From Dryomyza anilis (taxonomy: Eukaryota > Arthropoda > Insecta > Diptera > Dryomyzidae): a DNA stretch of 64,000 bases. The position numbers and the translations under genes are program-made. The notes under the pieces are model-generated. The model was not told the DNA's origin, ran no database searches, and worked only from the letters and a program-made list of their open reading frames with translations. Below are positions 51,248 to 63,254 of this stretch, in pieces. How positions within the stretch are numbered: position 1 is the stretch's first letter; every line of letters starts with the position of its first letter. The stretch spans positions 103,165,540-103,229,539 of the forward strand of contig OX638130.1 of NCBI GenBank assembly GCA_951804985.1. The letters run 5' to 3'.

Positions 51248-51582
51248 TATTGTACTGTTCTTATTATACATTGGTTAAGCGCAACGTATGATTGTCTATT
51301 CGGTTCTCTTCTGTTATTTTTCTATAATATTTCCCTTCCTTTATACATATATAGCTCTCCTGGTGACGTGAACGTGGTTCCAACTTCGAACAACAAGCAT
51401 TAAAAAATAAATTTAAATCAAAAAATATAAATAAATACATAAATAATAAAACTAAATAAATGTCAATTAAAAAAATATTTTTTTCATCATCGGGTGTGTT
51501 AATTTCCTTGAATTTTTGGTCAATTAATTTATTAATTAATATAATTAAATATTTAATCAATACAACTAAATGTCGTATCGGC

Positions 51583-52664
51583 GATAAAAAAAATGAAAAA
51601 TGATTTGTATTGAATACAGTTTGTAAATATCTTGCGTAAATTCAGAGTTTTAATTACATTAGTCAGCTGAGGTGCGAGGTATGTGAAATTTCGCAAAGAA
51701 GTTAATAAAAAAAACACGAATTCTGAGGATATTTATTGTTTCTCGATGCATATCCATATAGATGAGACATTTTTTATATGAATTATTATTTTTAATTTAT
51801 CACACAGCGTAATAATGATTTGTATAATTTAATTAAAAGGTTTTTATCAAAAATAATACATTTTTTCTAAAAATCCTTATTTGGTGTATGATTATTTAAC
51901 TACAATACCAGTACAAATCCGACTACAGTTCTAGAAATATATTCTGTATAAAATATAATAATATAAAATAAAATTAAATTAAATAAAAAACAAAAGTATG
52001 TAAAGTTTAAGTAAAACTGTTGGTAAAAATAAAATAAAACTCTGCAAAAAATTCGAAAAATACCCGAAATTCTTATAAATTCAAAGCAAATAATGACTGT
52101 TGTGGGATTTAAATACACCACAAAGTGCTTTCTTATGTTTTGTTTTAGATTACGTTCTATGTACTTCGCTTCAGATGCACGTGATTTTTTAATGCGATTT
52201 TGAGACATTATTTTCATTTTACGCGCACTTTGTGCACGCTCAAGGGAAAAATAATTTCACGTTTAGCTCACGCAAAACACAGCCTCAGGGTTTCTTTCTT
52301 TTTTTTATTTTTTTGTTTATCTAAAATCATTTGATTGTAAACATTTTTAAATAAACTCAAATTATGAATTTTTAGTTATTTAAATTTTATCCTTTTTATA
52401 TAATAAACTATTAAAAATTTGGAGGAATATTTAAAATAATATTTTACAAATAAATAAATTTTAAGTAATTTTCCTATTAATATTTTAATCTATAAATATT
52501 ATATGAGCATTTTCCGAAAATTTTCAACTTCTCAAATCTTTGGTACGTTAAAACACAGTAAAAATATTCCTTAAAAATTTTATAAAATTGCAATATTTCG
52601 TTTCATAATAATGATTATAAATATTTTCATTTATAAAATAATTTTTTTTTAAAAACATTTTTTT
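51583..52664. other. No supported gene
   Basis: AT-rich flanking sequence; nothing assignable on either strand. Confidence 0.5.
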
Positions 52665-53010
52665 TTTGTGAAAAATTCCATACGGAACCTTTTGTTCCAT
52701 CCGGAATTTTTATGTGATTTACTATGCAAAAAAGTATAACCTTTTGGAACATAAGGTAAATATACAAATAATGTGCATAATCTTAAGTTTGAGAATTTAC
52801 ATTTGATGCTTAACATGCATTTTCGACTTCTGTTCAGATCGAGCATTATTTATTTTATATCATTTGAATTTTTTTTTTGTATAGAATTTTTATATTTTTT
52901 ACAGATCCATTAAACTGTACTAATATAAAAAAAAATCAAGTAATTTAATTAACTTTCCATTGAGATATTTATGTTTTTCAGCGTACAAATGTCCCATCCG
53001 GATGCCCATA
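52665..53010. repeat. Dispersed repeat family C, copy 2
   Basis: Homologous to 39290-39700: ATTTACTATGCAAAAAAGTATAA, GAGCATTATTTATTT (split by mismatches), ATATCATTTGA and GTATAGAATTTTTATA. It is bracketed by TTCCATCCGGAAT and GTCCCATCCGGATG. The bracketing words are direct, not inverted, so the element class is unclear. Confidence 0.55.
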
Positions 53011-53339
53011 TACAAAATACCTACAAAAGACTATTTTTTTATAAGTATATGACGTATTTTGAACATATAATTTTAGACACACTTAGGGTACGAATATCAT
53101 TTGGTATGTAGGCCATAAAATTACAAAAATATTTAAATTTCCGCATTTCTTGAAATCCAGAGCCCCTAACAGTTCCTTTTTTGTAATCTTGATTATATTT
53201 CTGATCACCATGAAATTTAAACTTATAATATAGTATATTATAAACATTTTGAGTGTGAATGTTATAAATCTTTCATTTAACCCGTTTTATTTCAAACTCT
53301 TTAATTTCCAAAAATAACCATGTTATTTTAAAACATTTA

Positions 53340-53640
53340 ATACGTATTCCGGGATAAAATTTCTTTACCGGCATACCGGTCAACGGAATATTTTGGAAAG
53401 GGTATAGCCCCAGACAATTTTTTTTTTCTTTAAAGATTTTCAGCAGAAGGAAGCGAAGTGTGTGGTATATCTGTTTATGTACATTTTCTAATATGCTCGC
53501 AATTATCCTAAAAAATACTATAATACAAATATTGTAGAATATCAAAATTACCGGCATTTTTGGATACAGGCAGAAAATAGGCAGCTTTTGACTCCGACAG
53601 ACAATGATCTGTTTAAAATTTTAAAAATCTAAAGAGCTTT
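53340..53640. repeat. Diverged copy of the repeat at 9600-10260
   Basis: Shares GGAATATTTTGG, ACCGGCATTTTTGGA, GGCAGAAAATAGGCAGCTT and ATCTGTTT..AAT with the 9.7-10.2 kb repeat. No coding capacity. Confidence 0.45.
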
Positions 53641-53699
53641 GCGGCTGCTAGAAATTATATATCGTGATGGTATAAAAGATTACAAAAAAAAATAAAAAT

Positions 53700-54260
53700 T
53701 ATAGAGAGCCCTAGGTAAAGTGGAACATGGGGTAATGAGGGAAATTGAAAATTTTGGAAATGTTTTTACACTTAGAAATGTGAAAACAATTGTGAAGTGC
53801 TTCTTAATATGGCATCCACTTTTTCATCTATGATTGTAATCAAATTAATATTTTGTTATTGCATTTCGAGTACAAGTGAAAAAAAAAGTTGTTGATAGTT
53901 TTTTAAAGTGCTGTTGTTTGCTTTCAAAAAATGTGTATTTTTCTCGTTTTTAATTATTAAAATGTGTTTAAAATTATCGGATGTAGTGTATCTTATAAAA
54001 TACAAACAGGTTTTGCAAAGAATTTAATATTTGCTAAATGGTATTAAGTTATGTTCAAATTGCGATATTGGGGTAAAGTGGGAAACATTTTCTGGGGTAA
54101 AGTGGGAAACGCAATTTCAGCAATGTTTATTGTAATTTTAGTCAAAATATTGTGTTATATGAATTATTTGATTGTCTTAGCCAAGAAAAAACTTCAATCG
54201 TGGGCACAAACCAATGAAAATGAACATTTTGAGTTGACCTGAGATAAGGTCTCAATTGCA
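53700..54260 (+). repeat. Dispersed repeat family A, copy 2 (uninterrupted)
   Basis: Provides the unbroken version of the repeat at 40790-43460. It contains the word GGGGTAAAGTGGGAAAC twice in tandem near 54070-54105. Neither the 1.6 kb TIR element nor the palindromic MITE is present. Confidence 0.75.
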
Positions 54261-55034
54261 GAATAAAGCCAAGAAACCAACATTGATATGCTCTTTTATT
54301 CCTTGTTGTTAATAACCTATTTCGATTATTTAAAAAAGTTTTGTAAAGCTAGATATATGGTGGTTATTTTTTATTTTTAATTCTACCGTATGAACATACT
54401 TTTTTAATTACTTAAGTAACTCAATGTATTGAATATAGTTTCACTGCGGCCAGGTTTTGGACTATTTGACAATGAAATAAGTATCGGCTGAAAGCATATT
54501 CACATAGGTAAACGTTAAAATATATTTCAGCTTAAAAACTTTTAAAGTTTCTGAGTTATGAATGTTTAAAGTTAAATGTTGTCTTAATTACGTCATAACG
54601 TCTCTACTGGCCAGAATCGGAACCTACGGGAAGTTAGAGTGAAAGGGTATTCATTCAGCTATAACTTAAAGTCAATTTCGGCTTAACTGCTATTCAGTGG
54701 AAACTATTATGAACGTGCAAAATCTAAATTTAAGAAAAACTAGACTTTCTTATTTCTGTCAATGCATATTACACTGACAATGGAAAATCATGATTTCGAA
54801 TCGAGAGGAGGTCACCACCTAGAAATTCTCTACTGAGAAAAATCGATGTGAAAAATTTTCAGCGAAATCCCGCCGGTATCTCAAAGTAGGCGTTTTCGTA
54901 CTTACATCTATAATTTCAAAATTGTATTGAAATTTTATCTCTTAAACACATTAAAATGAAAAAAGTGGGTAATTCATCATGGAAAAGTTTATTAGCTTTT
55001 CAAGAAATTATAAATGAAAAAAATCGGATAAAAA
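54261..55034. other. No supported gene
   Basis: AT-rich unique-looking sequence. Confidence 0.45.
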
Positions 55035-56430
55035 ATACAGAAGTAATCACAGTCATCCTTCGTTTTATATTTTCATCAGTCTCGCCTAGCCTGAAACACT
55101 TTAAACTCAAAAGTTTGATTCTCATCTAAAATCAATTTTGAATATGTTTTTAACATCATTGCCATTTTTTTAGGATGAAATAAAAAAAATTGTAGAGTTT
55201 TTAAAATGCAATAATGCATTTTTGAATGCAGTTTTTTTACTAAATTTTTTTTATAATTTATTTTAACAATTTAATTTCATCTTAAAATAATCGCAAGGGA
55301 TGCTAAAAACGGATCTGGTACGATAAGTCGAAATTTAAAATATCGAAACTAAAAATACCGAAGACAAAAATGTAGAAAGTAAAAATGCCGAAACCTGAAT
55401 ATGTCGAAAACAAAAATGTCGAAAACAAAAATATCGAAAAAAAAATGTTGAAAACTAAAATGTTGAAAAACAAAATGTCGAAAACTAAAAATGTCGAAAT
55501 TTAATATGAAGAAAAAAATTATAGAAAATGTAGAAAATATATATTTCAAGTAAATATAATAAAACACGAAGATAAAAATATTAAAAAAGAACAAAGTTAT
55601 TAAAAAAACAACGTAGACTCCATCATTATGAGTCCCGTGAGTATCAGAATCTCCGCTACGAATTCTGATAAATGTGCTGCCTTCAAAATTCCATCTTGGA
55701 ATTTAGCTTTAACACTTATAATAAATCAACAAAAATTTTGATTTTTTTTTTAAATACTTTTTTTAAGGACATACAATTTGAAGTTCAAGAATAACGACCG
55801 TTGGGCATATGTTCATATTAAGAAGAAATTTTCCAAAAGATTGTTTTATTAGTTTTTAAACGAAACCTTGACGATGTTTCTATCAAGCGAAATTTCAATA
55901 GGAACCACCATACGAAAGTTATCATTGACAATTTTTTTACTTTGGACTGTATCTCTGGAAGTGTGGTGAATGCAGATACCGATACCCTATATCAGTGGCC
56001 AAAATATCATTGAAATCGAAAAGAGTGAGTTAATCCTGCGAGATTTGGTGTGGACTTGCTCATATAGGAGTTGAAAATTGTATATCAACATTTTTATATT
56101 TCGGCATTTTAATTTTTGACATTTTTTGATCCTATATAAAAATAATTTTGTGTTTACAGTTTTAAAGATTTTTCGACATTTTCTAGCTCTAAAATATTTT
56201 TCGACATTTTGTGATTCGGTCAAATATTGTTTCGGCGTTCTAAGGCTTTTATAATTTCGACATTTTAAGGTTTCGAAATTTTTTTTCGACATTTCGTACG
56301 AATCCCGTTAAAAACATATTCAAAATTAAATTTTAGATGGGAATCGAACTTTTGAGTTTAAAGTATTTCGGGCTCGGTGTGACTGATGAAAATATAAAAC
56401 GAAGGATGCCTGTTTAAATAATCATTTCAT
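55035..56430. mobile_element. Large foldback element with degenerate GTCGAAAAC repeats
   Basis: The left arm (55035-55165) and right arm (56306-56435) are complementary over about 110 bp: CATCCTTCGTTTTATATTTT, TCATCAGTC, TTTAAACTCAAAAGTT and TTTTGAATATGTTTTTAA. A second paired zone follows (ACGATAAGTCGAAAT on the left; ATTTCGTACGAATC-type on the right) after an extra ~130 bp in the left arm. Between them, 55320-55510 is a degenerate ~15-bp repeat around AAAAATGTCGAAAAC, mirrored by its complement at 56095-56290. No transposase seen. Confidence 0.7.
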
Positions 56431-57098
56431 TAGTTTACACTTTTTAAAAATTTCTCAAACCAAAAAAAAAATATTTTTGATTATATAATTCACGCAAAAT
56501 ACTGATAAAAAAAAACTTATTATAATAAATTTTTTTTTTGGTATGTACTAAAATTATAAAATAAAAAATGTTCAACTTTGGCTAATTATACAGCAGAATT
56601 TAATCGGTCAATTTATATTTTTAGTATTTTAAAAACAACCTTCATCAATTTCAAATCAAAAAAAAAATCGCATTCAAAATATTCACTACATCAAAAGATA
56701 GTTTTAGTCGATAATAGAGTCTCTCTGTGGACCGGAATTCTGGTTTATTTTTCGAGTTATTGCATATTAAATTTAATTCTATTACCTAAAACTTTGAGAA
56801 AACATTCGGTAAATTTAGTATTGCGATTTTTAATTGCTGCTTTTATAGTTATTCTATACATTGTAATTCCCTAATATTTTATCTTAAAATTGTTGAAAAA
56901 TGAATAAAAGAGATTTTGAAAATTTATATTTAATACGTCTTTAATGAATTTAAAACGTAATCAATTTTTAAAAATATTTTGTATGTCTTTTTGTTCAAAA
57001 AAATGTCATCATTTTATTCACCGTGTCGCAATTCGACTGATAGAAAGACGGACAAAGAGTCTCACACAACCCGGCGCCCACTAATCCGGGCTACTCAC
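56431..57098. other. No supported gene
   Basis: AT-rich up to about 57010, then a less AT-rich patch leading into the donor-like site at 57098. The plus-strand frame at 56578-56874 is hydrophobic but AT-driven, without a recognisable domain. Confidence 0.4.
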
Positions 57099-57764
57099 CA
57101 TGCGGTCGAATTCCTTTAGATGCCTGCAAAATATGCCACCAGAAAAATGCCAAAGAGCCTGGTAAAGTGGCGACGCTTAAGTGGTTCTTCTCAGCACAGC
57201 GACCAAAGTGGAATATATGCCAAATGCTGCTAGGTTTTGTTTACATAATCCTTTTGCACGTTGTGCTCGTTGTCAATATTGTTGTTGTAAGGGGTTTTAT
57301 TATTTTTTTGTTGTTGTTGTTATTGTACAGAAAAGGATTAAATTTAAATTTAGCTAACGCAAGTTCTTTAAAAGGTTGAATTTGCACAACACAAAAGAAA
57401 CTCAAAAATTTAAGTTTTTTTCAAATATTTTAATTATTTAGTTTTTACGCAAGAATTTTTAATTTTTTTTTTTAATTATTTTATTATTTTTTTTTTATAA
57501 TTTTTATTTTGAAATATATTTTGAATATTTCATTAACACCTTTTTAGGTTATTTTTGTGTCGTTTGTTAATTGTGCCGTTACACACAACGTCACCCGTAT
57601 TTAATTGAACACTTTAACTATGTCTGTCTGTCTGTCTGCCTCTTGTATGTCTGTGTAGAGCTGTCACTGTATTTGTGTTAAATACTACAATTTTTGCAAC
57701 AACGTTAACGCGCGCGCTCTCTTCACACAAACGTTGCGTTCGCCTGACGGTCTGAAATGCGACT
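57099..57764 (-). other. Frq: Candidate 5' non-coding exon of Frq
   Basis: If transcription starts at the Inr at 57764 on the minus strand, the first good donor is CCGCATG|GTGAGTAG at 57099/57098, giving a 666-nt leader exon that would splice to the ATG exon 22.6 kb away. Alternatively the last 25 nt (57099-57123) form a separate exon, because TTTTGCAG directly precedes them. The interior includes T/A-rich DNA at 57390-57540, which is a weakness of the single-exon model. Assignment to Frq rests on strand and order only. Confidence 0.35.
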
Positions 57765-57770
57765 GAAAAG
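57730..57770 (-). promoter_or_regulatory. Frq: Candidate core promoter: initiator plus MTE, minus strand
   Basis: On the minus strand TTTTCAGTCG gives a fly initiator with A+1 at 57764. Exactly at +18 to +29 lies TCAGGCGAACGC, which fits 10 of 12 positions of the motif-ten-element consensus. There is no TATA box at -30. The surrounding 450 bp are GC-richer than the neighbourhood. The initiator-MTE spacing is strict, which raises confidence. Which gene it serves is inferred: Frq is the only minus-strand gene found downstream. Confidence 0.55.
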
Positions 57771-58349
57771 CTTTCCTTGCGACGACCAACTCCCAGCCTG
57801 TGTCGTGTCTGTGGCGGCGCACAAAAAAACCGTTGTCGTCTTCTTCGTCGTCTCCGTCGTTCGACTCTGTTGAAAAACTAGCACAACGTACAAACAACAA
57901 CACCAACAACCAGAGCAATAATAACGTTAAAAATTTTCGCCCGTCCGACGTTCGTTCGTTCGTTCTGGCAGGCAGGACACGTGCGTATGTATCGTATGTC
58001 CTGTGAGCACAATTTAAGGCGCAGCAGCAGTAGTAGCCGTCGCCGCACGCAGCACATGGCTGTGTTGTAATTTCTGTGTTGAGTTCAAATGTGTTGAATT
58101 AAATATGTTGAATTTATTATTTATACGTATTTTGAGTAAACACTCACCATGGTAGTGTTTGATTCAACATAGTGCCTTGTGTAACTCGAACTGTTTTGTC
58201 AATGAAAGTGTGGTAAATATATTAATGCATTCCACATAAAGATTATTTCATTCAGTAATCGATTTCATAAATACTTTATAGAAGTGCGTTTAATTGGATA
58301 ACGCACAAAACAAAACTTTCTTTATTTAAAACTAAGAAATTTATTAAGT
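57765..58349. promoter_or_regulatory. GC-richer upstream region of the promoter candidate
   Basis: 57770-58080 is clearly less AT-rich, with CGTCGTC strings, an ACGTTCGTTCGTTCGTTC run (57948-57965) and GCAGCAGCAGTAGTAG. On the minus strand a second donor-like site, CTACCATG|GTGAGTGTT, sits at 58146/58145, so alternative leader exons are possible. No coding evidence. Confidence 0.4.
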
Positions 58350-60995
58350 GCCTCTCACAAAATAAAAAATCATAAATATGATAAATTTATTCATAAATAT
58401 GATGAATTTTTCTACCCAAATACCAGATACTTTTTATAATATTTATCAACAAACTTGAAATTTAAGATTTTCATAAAAATGTATTTTATGACTTTTCGTT
58501 CTACAACGACATTATGAACAAAATATTCAATACAATGAATTTGAATTGTCACATTGATGAATTTGTTCATAATATTTTTTCAAAAAAAAATGTTTTTTTA
58601 TAAAATAATTCGAAAAAAAAGTGTTGTAAAATTTTTATTTTAAAAATAACAGTAAAAAAATTTGAAAATAAAATTTTCGGACAAAAAAAAATTATTTCGA
58701 AAAATAAATTCCGAAAAAAAAACAGTTTTCGAAAAAAAATGTTAAAAAAAAAAAAATTTCTAAAAAAAATTAATTTTTCAAAAAATACAATTGTTCAATT
58801 TTTTTTTTTTTTTAAAGAAATTTTTCGAAAAAAAACATTTTGTTCAAAAATATATTTTTTATAAATACACACAGAAAAAAAAATTCTTCAATATGATGAA
58901 TATTTTCACCAACTACCAAATTCATCATATTGATTATTCATTAAATGATATATTAATGAATGTATTCATTATATATATGAACAAAATATTCAATACAGTG
59001 AATTTGAATTGTCATATTGATGAATTTGTTCATAATATTTTTTCAAAAAAATAATTCTAAAAAAAAGTGTAGTAAAAATTTTATTTAAAATATAACAGTA
59101 AAAAAATGAAAATAAAAAAAAATAGAAAATAAAAAACTATTCCGCAACAAACAAAAATTGTTTGAAAAAATTTTTTTTTTTCAAAATATATTTTTTATAA
59201 ATATAACTTTTAATTAATAAAAAGTTGTAATTATTATAAATATATAATAAAACATTTTACTAATTTATGCATGTCGAGCAAGAATTATATAAGAAATAAA
59301 ACACAAGAACTACTTGAGAACTGAGAAGTACGGCAAAACATGAACGTAAAAAAAAATATTTTTATAGAATTTTGGTTTAATGAACAGCGTTCTTCAATAT
59401 GAAGAACATATATGTTGTATTATATATTTTGTTTCATTAATATGATGAAACGTATCCTTACATACAGTTCATCATATTAAAGAACTCTTTTTCGATAGTT
59501 ACCAGACGTTCTTCATATTTATAGCATTCATAACATTGATGGCGTTAGTCATTAATATTATGAATGGCTCTTCAATACAATGAATCATGGTTTGATGAAC
59601 GGAATTTATCAATATGATGTACACTTTTTATTAAGATAAAGTTGTAATTATAATAAATATATTAGAAAACATTTTACTAATTTATGCATATCAAGCAAGC
59701 ATTATTTAAGAAATACCATTCAGAACTACTTTAGAACTGAGAAATACGGCAAAAAATTAACGACAAACATTATTTTGATTGAAATTTGGTTTAATGAACA
59801 GCATTCTTCAATATGCTGTACATATTTGTTGTATTTTATGTTTTTGTTCATTAATATGATGAAACGTATTCTTCACATACGGTTCATCATATTGAAGTAC
59901 ACTTTTTTGGCAGTTACAAAACGTTCATCCCTATATTCCAATTCGCATATATATTGAAATGGATTTACCTAACTTATATGTGTTACACTAATAGATCTTT
60001 TATATACATTTATGTACACAGAAAAAAAAATCTTCAATATGATGAATTTATTCATAAATATTATGAATTTTTTCACCAACTACCAAAATTGATACCACCG
60101 TTCATTAAAAGAAATATTAGTGAATGCATTCATTATATATATGAACAAAATATTCAATACAATGAATTTGAATTGTAATATTGATGAATTTGTTCATAAT
60201 ATTTTTTCAAACAAATTTTTTTTTTTATAAAATAATTCAAAAAAAAAGTTTTGTAAAAATTTTATTTAAAAAAAAACAGTAAAAAATTTTCCGAAAAAAA
60301 AAATTCGGACAAAAAAAAACTGTCCTCAAAAAAAAAATGTCGAAAAAAAAATTATTCCGAAAAAATCTTTTTTTCTTTTTTAATTTTAGTAGTCTTTTTT
60401 TGTTGTTGTAATTGTTCTAAAAAAAAAAATTGGAGAAACACAAATTTTATTCGATCATTTTTTTTTTCGAAAAAAAAATTGTTCGAACAAATTTTTTTTT
60501 TCAAAAAAAAAAAATATATTTTTTATAAATATAAGTTTTTATTAATAATTAATAAAAAGTAGTTAATAAAAAGTAGTAATTATAATAAATATATTATAAA
60601 ACATTTTACTAATTTATGCATGTCGTGCATGCATTATATAAGAGGTAACATACAAGAACTACATGAGAACTGCGAAGTACGGCAAAAAATGAACGAAAAA
60701 AAATATGTTGATAGAAAGTTGGTTTAATGAACAGCGTTCTTCAATATGATGAACACATATGTTGTATTTTATATTTTGGTTCATTAATATGATGAAACGT
60801 AGTCTTCACATACAGTTCATCACATTGAAGAACACTTTTTCGACAGTTACCAACCGTTCATCATATTTATTATAGCATTCATAACATTGATGGCGTTAGG
60901 CATTAATATTATGAATGGCTCTTCAATACAATGAATCATGGTTTGAAGAACGGAATTCATCAATATGATATACATTTTTTTTTCTGTGTATAGCA
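58350..60995. mobile_element. Mosaic of ATG/CAT-rich inverted-repeat elements
   Basis: Three block types recur. P (TTCAATATGATGAAT ... TTGATGAATTTGTTCATAAT): about 58385-58590, 58866-59056, 60015-60215. Q (AAACATTTTACTAATTTATG ... GGTTTAATGAACAGCGTTCT): about 59215-59520, 59640-59935, 60555-60860. R (CATTCATAACATTGATGGCG ... AATGAATCATGGTTTGA): about 59520-59635, 60865-60980. ACACAGAAAAAAAAA opens copies at 58869 and 60017, and its complement closes at 60990. Complementary ATATGATGAA / TTCATCATAT words suggest hairpin-forming MITEs nested in one another. Short open frames are meaningless. Confidence 0.7.
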
Positions 60996-62585
60996 CATAA
61001 TTCGTTGTTTCAAAATTTTCAGTTTTTTTCTGAAAAATATTAATTTTTGCAAGGCCACAGAGTGCAAGTGGTAACAACTATTTTCATAAAAATAACGAGG
61101 TTGCACCCCTCAACTTATTTTTAATATGAAAAGCAAAGAAAACAAAAGAAATCTCTTAAGTTACTTTATAAGAATAATATTGCACGCATTTTGATTTTCC
61201 CATAGTGCAGGATCCGAAATCCAAGTTTTCTACATAATATGTATTATAGATAGCTTGCTTTTATTTTAAAAATATAATCTTCGGCTGTGGAATGTATTTA
61301 TCATACCATTTTCCTTTAAAAAAATGCTACAAATACCAATTTTGTCTGCTGATCGAACCAATAAATAACAAAAATCCAAATATGTCTGGGTAGCACATTT
61401 TTCTCTCACGTCGTTATTGATTCAATCATGTCACATATATGTCATAACCTTTTTAAATCTGTTATGATTTAGATTTTGTACAGTTACCCTATGAATAAAT
61501 AACTGTTCTGCGCTCATTTCAAAAACTCACCACCTAACGAGAGCACATGCACTTTTTTCTACATATGAGCTCAACACACCACACCCTGCAATTATTACGT
61601 AGTCTATATTTGATACTCTGTTCTCTCTCTCTTTTTATACTGTATCACTCTCACAATACAAACAGACACGGCACACGTTGGTGTTGCCAAATGTTGTCAT
61701 TGTGTTTGTGTTAAGTTGAGTTGAGTCTCCGCTTCTGTTTGCGTGTTAAGCAACACTTAGGCAACATGCTGCCGTCGCTGCTTTCGTGGTACGTCGTCAT
61801 CGACATCGTCGTCGTAAGGCTCTCGACACCGTGTGACTTGTGCGGCACAGGCTGTGTCCTTCGCAACACAAAGTCAGTGGCAAAAGTAAATAATTTTGGC
61901 GCTGAGCTGAGCTATGTGAAGGATACGCTATAGAGACCGCTGACTGAACAACCGACTGACTGACTGTAGGGTTTGGTTCAATGTTTGCTTTGATGGTTCG
62001 TTGTTGGCAGCCTGATGCGTGGTACGTCGTCGACCGCTTTTTAACCAACGTCGTCTCGTTCGAATTGCTTTTGGTTGCTTGTACTGCTTAGTTTTAGCTT
62101 TGAAATGTTTTTATCAATGGAAATTAATCGTAATCCTTGAGTACGTACAACAAAAATAATGGCGCGCATACAATTACAACAACAACAACAAACAATAAGA
62201 TATAATAAAATATTACAAAAACAATTTGAAATTTGGAAACAACAAAATGTAGTTATATTCCATATCCCTTGCGTGTTGGTTGTACTCCCTGATATGACGT
62301 AATCTCTGGCATATTTTATGACAAAAGTTGGTCATGTTATTCGTCGTGAGGTTTTTATGTTGTTTGTTGGAAATTTTGTTTTATCTGCCAATTAAGCAGG
62401 AGCACTGTAATATGTACTATTTTCAAACAGAACATATTTTTTTTATTATATTTTCATTTGTTTTTTTTTTTTAATAAATCATTTTTTTTATATAATTTTT
62501 TATACATATATTTTTTTATTATATTTTTATCAATTTGTTTTGTACAACTCGAAGCCAGAAAATCTACTTTTCATAAAAAAGTATT
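60996..62585. other. Flanking sequence with a GC-richer island at 61540-62100
   Basis: 61000-61540 is ordinary. 61680-62060 contains CGTCGTCATCGACATCGTCG, several TCAGTCAGTC initiator-like words on the minus strand and overlapping frames on both strands. It resembles a second leader exon or promoter region of a fly gene, but no MTE, DPE or splice pair supports a specific start. CAACAACAACAACAA occurs at 62177. 62420-62530 is T-rich. Confidence 0.35.
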
Positions 62586-62589
62586 GAGT

Positions 62590-62670
62590 TAACATAAAGT
62601 TATTATTATCATTAAACTATTATTATTATTAAACTATTATTATTATTAAACTATTATTATTATTAAACAT
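62590..62670. repeat. 18-bp tandem repeat TTATTATTATTAAACTAT, four copies
   Basis: Four consecutive units, the first and last slightly altered. Confidence 0.9.
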
Positions 62671-63254
62671 GAAATTGCTATTAAAAATAATCATTAGACA
62701 CTGTGAATTTATCTTTTTTTAGTGTCCTAATTTAAATAAGTAAAGAAATAAATATAGCCAACCAAAAGATATGTCATGCAAAAGTTATAAATTGAATTTA
62801 TATTGTTTCTGTCGTCAACCTGACAGAAAATTCTACGAAATTTTTACTAATTTGAGTTTATAACACTACTCAACACACCATCCTATATATACCGTACTTT
62901 TATAAATTGATTTATTGATTTTAATTGATTTTAGATGTAAATTTAGTTTTTCCCCCCATACGTGATGTTCATGAAAACGACTTGAAATCGTCAAAAACCA
63001 AAATCCCAAACACCGAAGTCCAAAGGTTTTGAAAAAGCCCATAAACACAATATCCCCTAACACTGTACCCGCAACATAAGAGTACCAATAACAAATAACT
63101 TAAAAAATACGAAATCCACAAATATTAAATTATAAAATACACAAAAAGCTCAAAAATATGAATTATACTAAATTTTTGCATATATTTTTAAAACGAATAA
63201 AAAAAGTAATTTTTGGGTATGTTGATTAAACTTCCTTTATTTGGTATTATTTTG
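62671..63254. other. No supported feature
   Basis: AT-rich flank; nothing assignable. Confidence 0.5.

Larger units (their letters stand above)
49794..51582 (-). repeat. Dispersed repeat family B, copy 2, with mariner insertion
   Basis: Reverse-oriented homologue of 16612-17566. Landmarks from left: AATATAGCAACTGAGATT, CATATATAGCATATACA, ACAGTTTTAAATTCACTG, ACAGGTAC, then the inserted element, then CATCGGGTGTGTTAATTTCC and CAACTAAATGTCGTA. Excluding the insertion, its parts match copy 1 in order. Confidence 0.75.

Noticed and set aside
56578..56874. 98-codon hydrophobic frame
   Set aside because: AT-driven I/L/F composition with no domain, no flanking splice sites and no start context of note.
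57685..58006. Frames of 68-77 codons on both strands in the GC-rich island
   Set aside because: They overlap the promoter candidate and are open on both strands because of CGTC/GACG composition; not called as proteins.
61920..61975. A second initiator cluster (TCAGTCAGTCAGTC) as the main Frq start
   Set aside because: Several initiator-like words are present, but none has an MTE or DPE at the right distance, so it is weaker than the site at 57764.
61721..62048. Frames of 70-83 codons on both strands
   Set aside because: Same reasoning: CGTCGTC-rich island, no homology recognised, no splice context.
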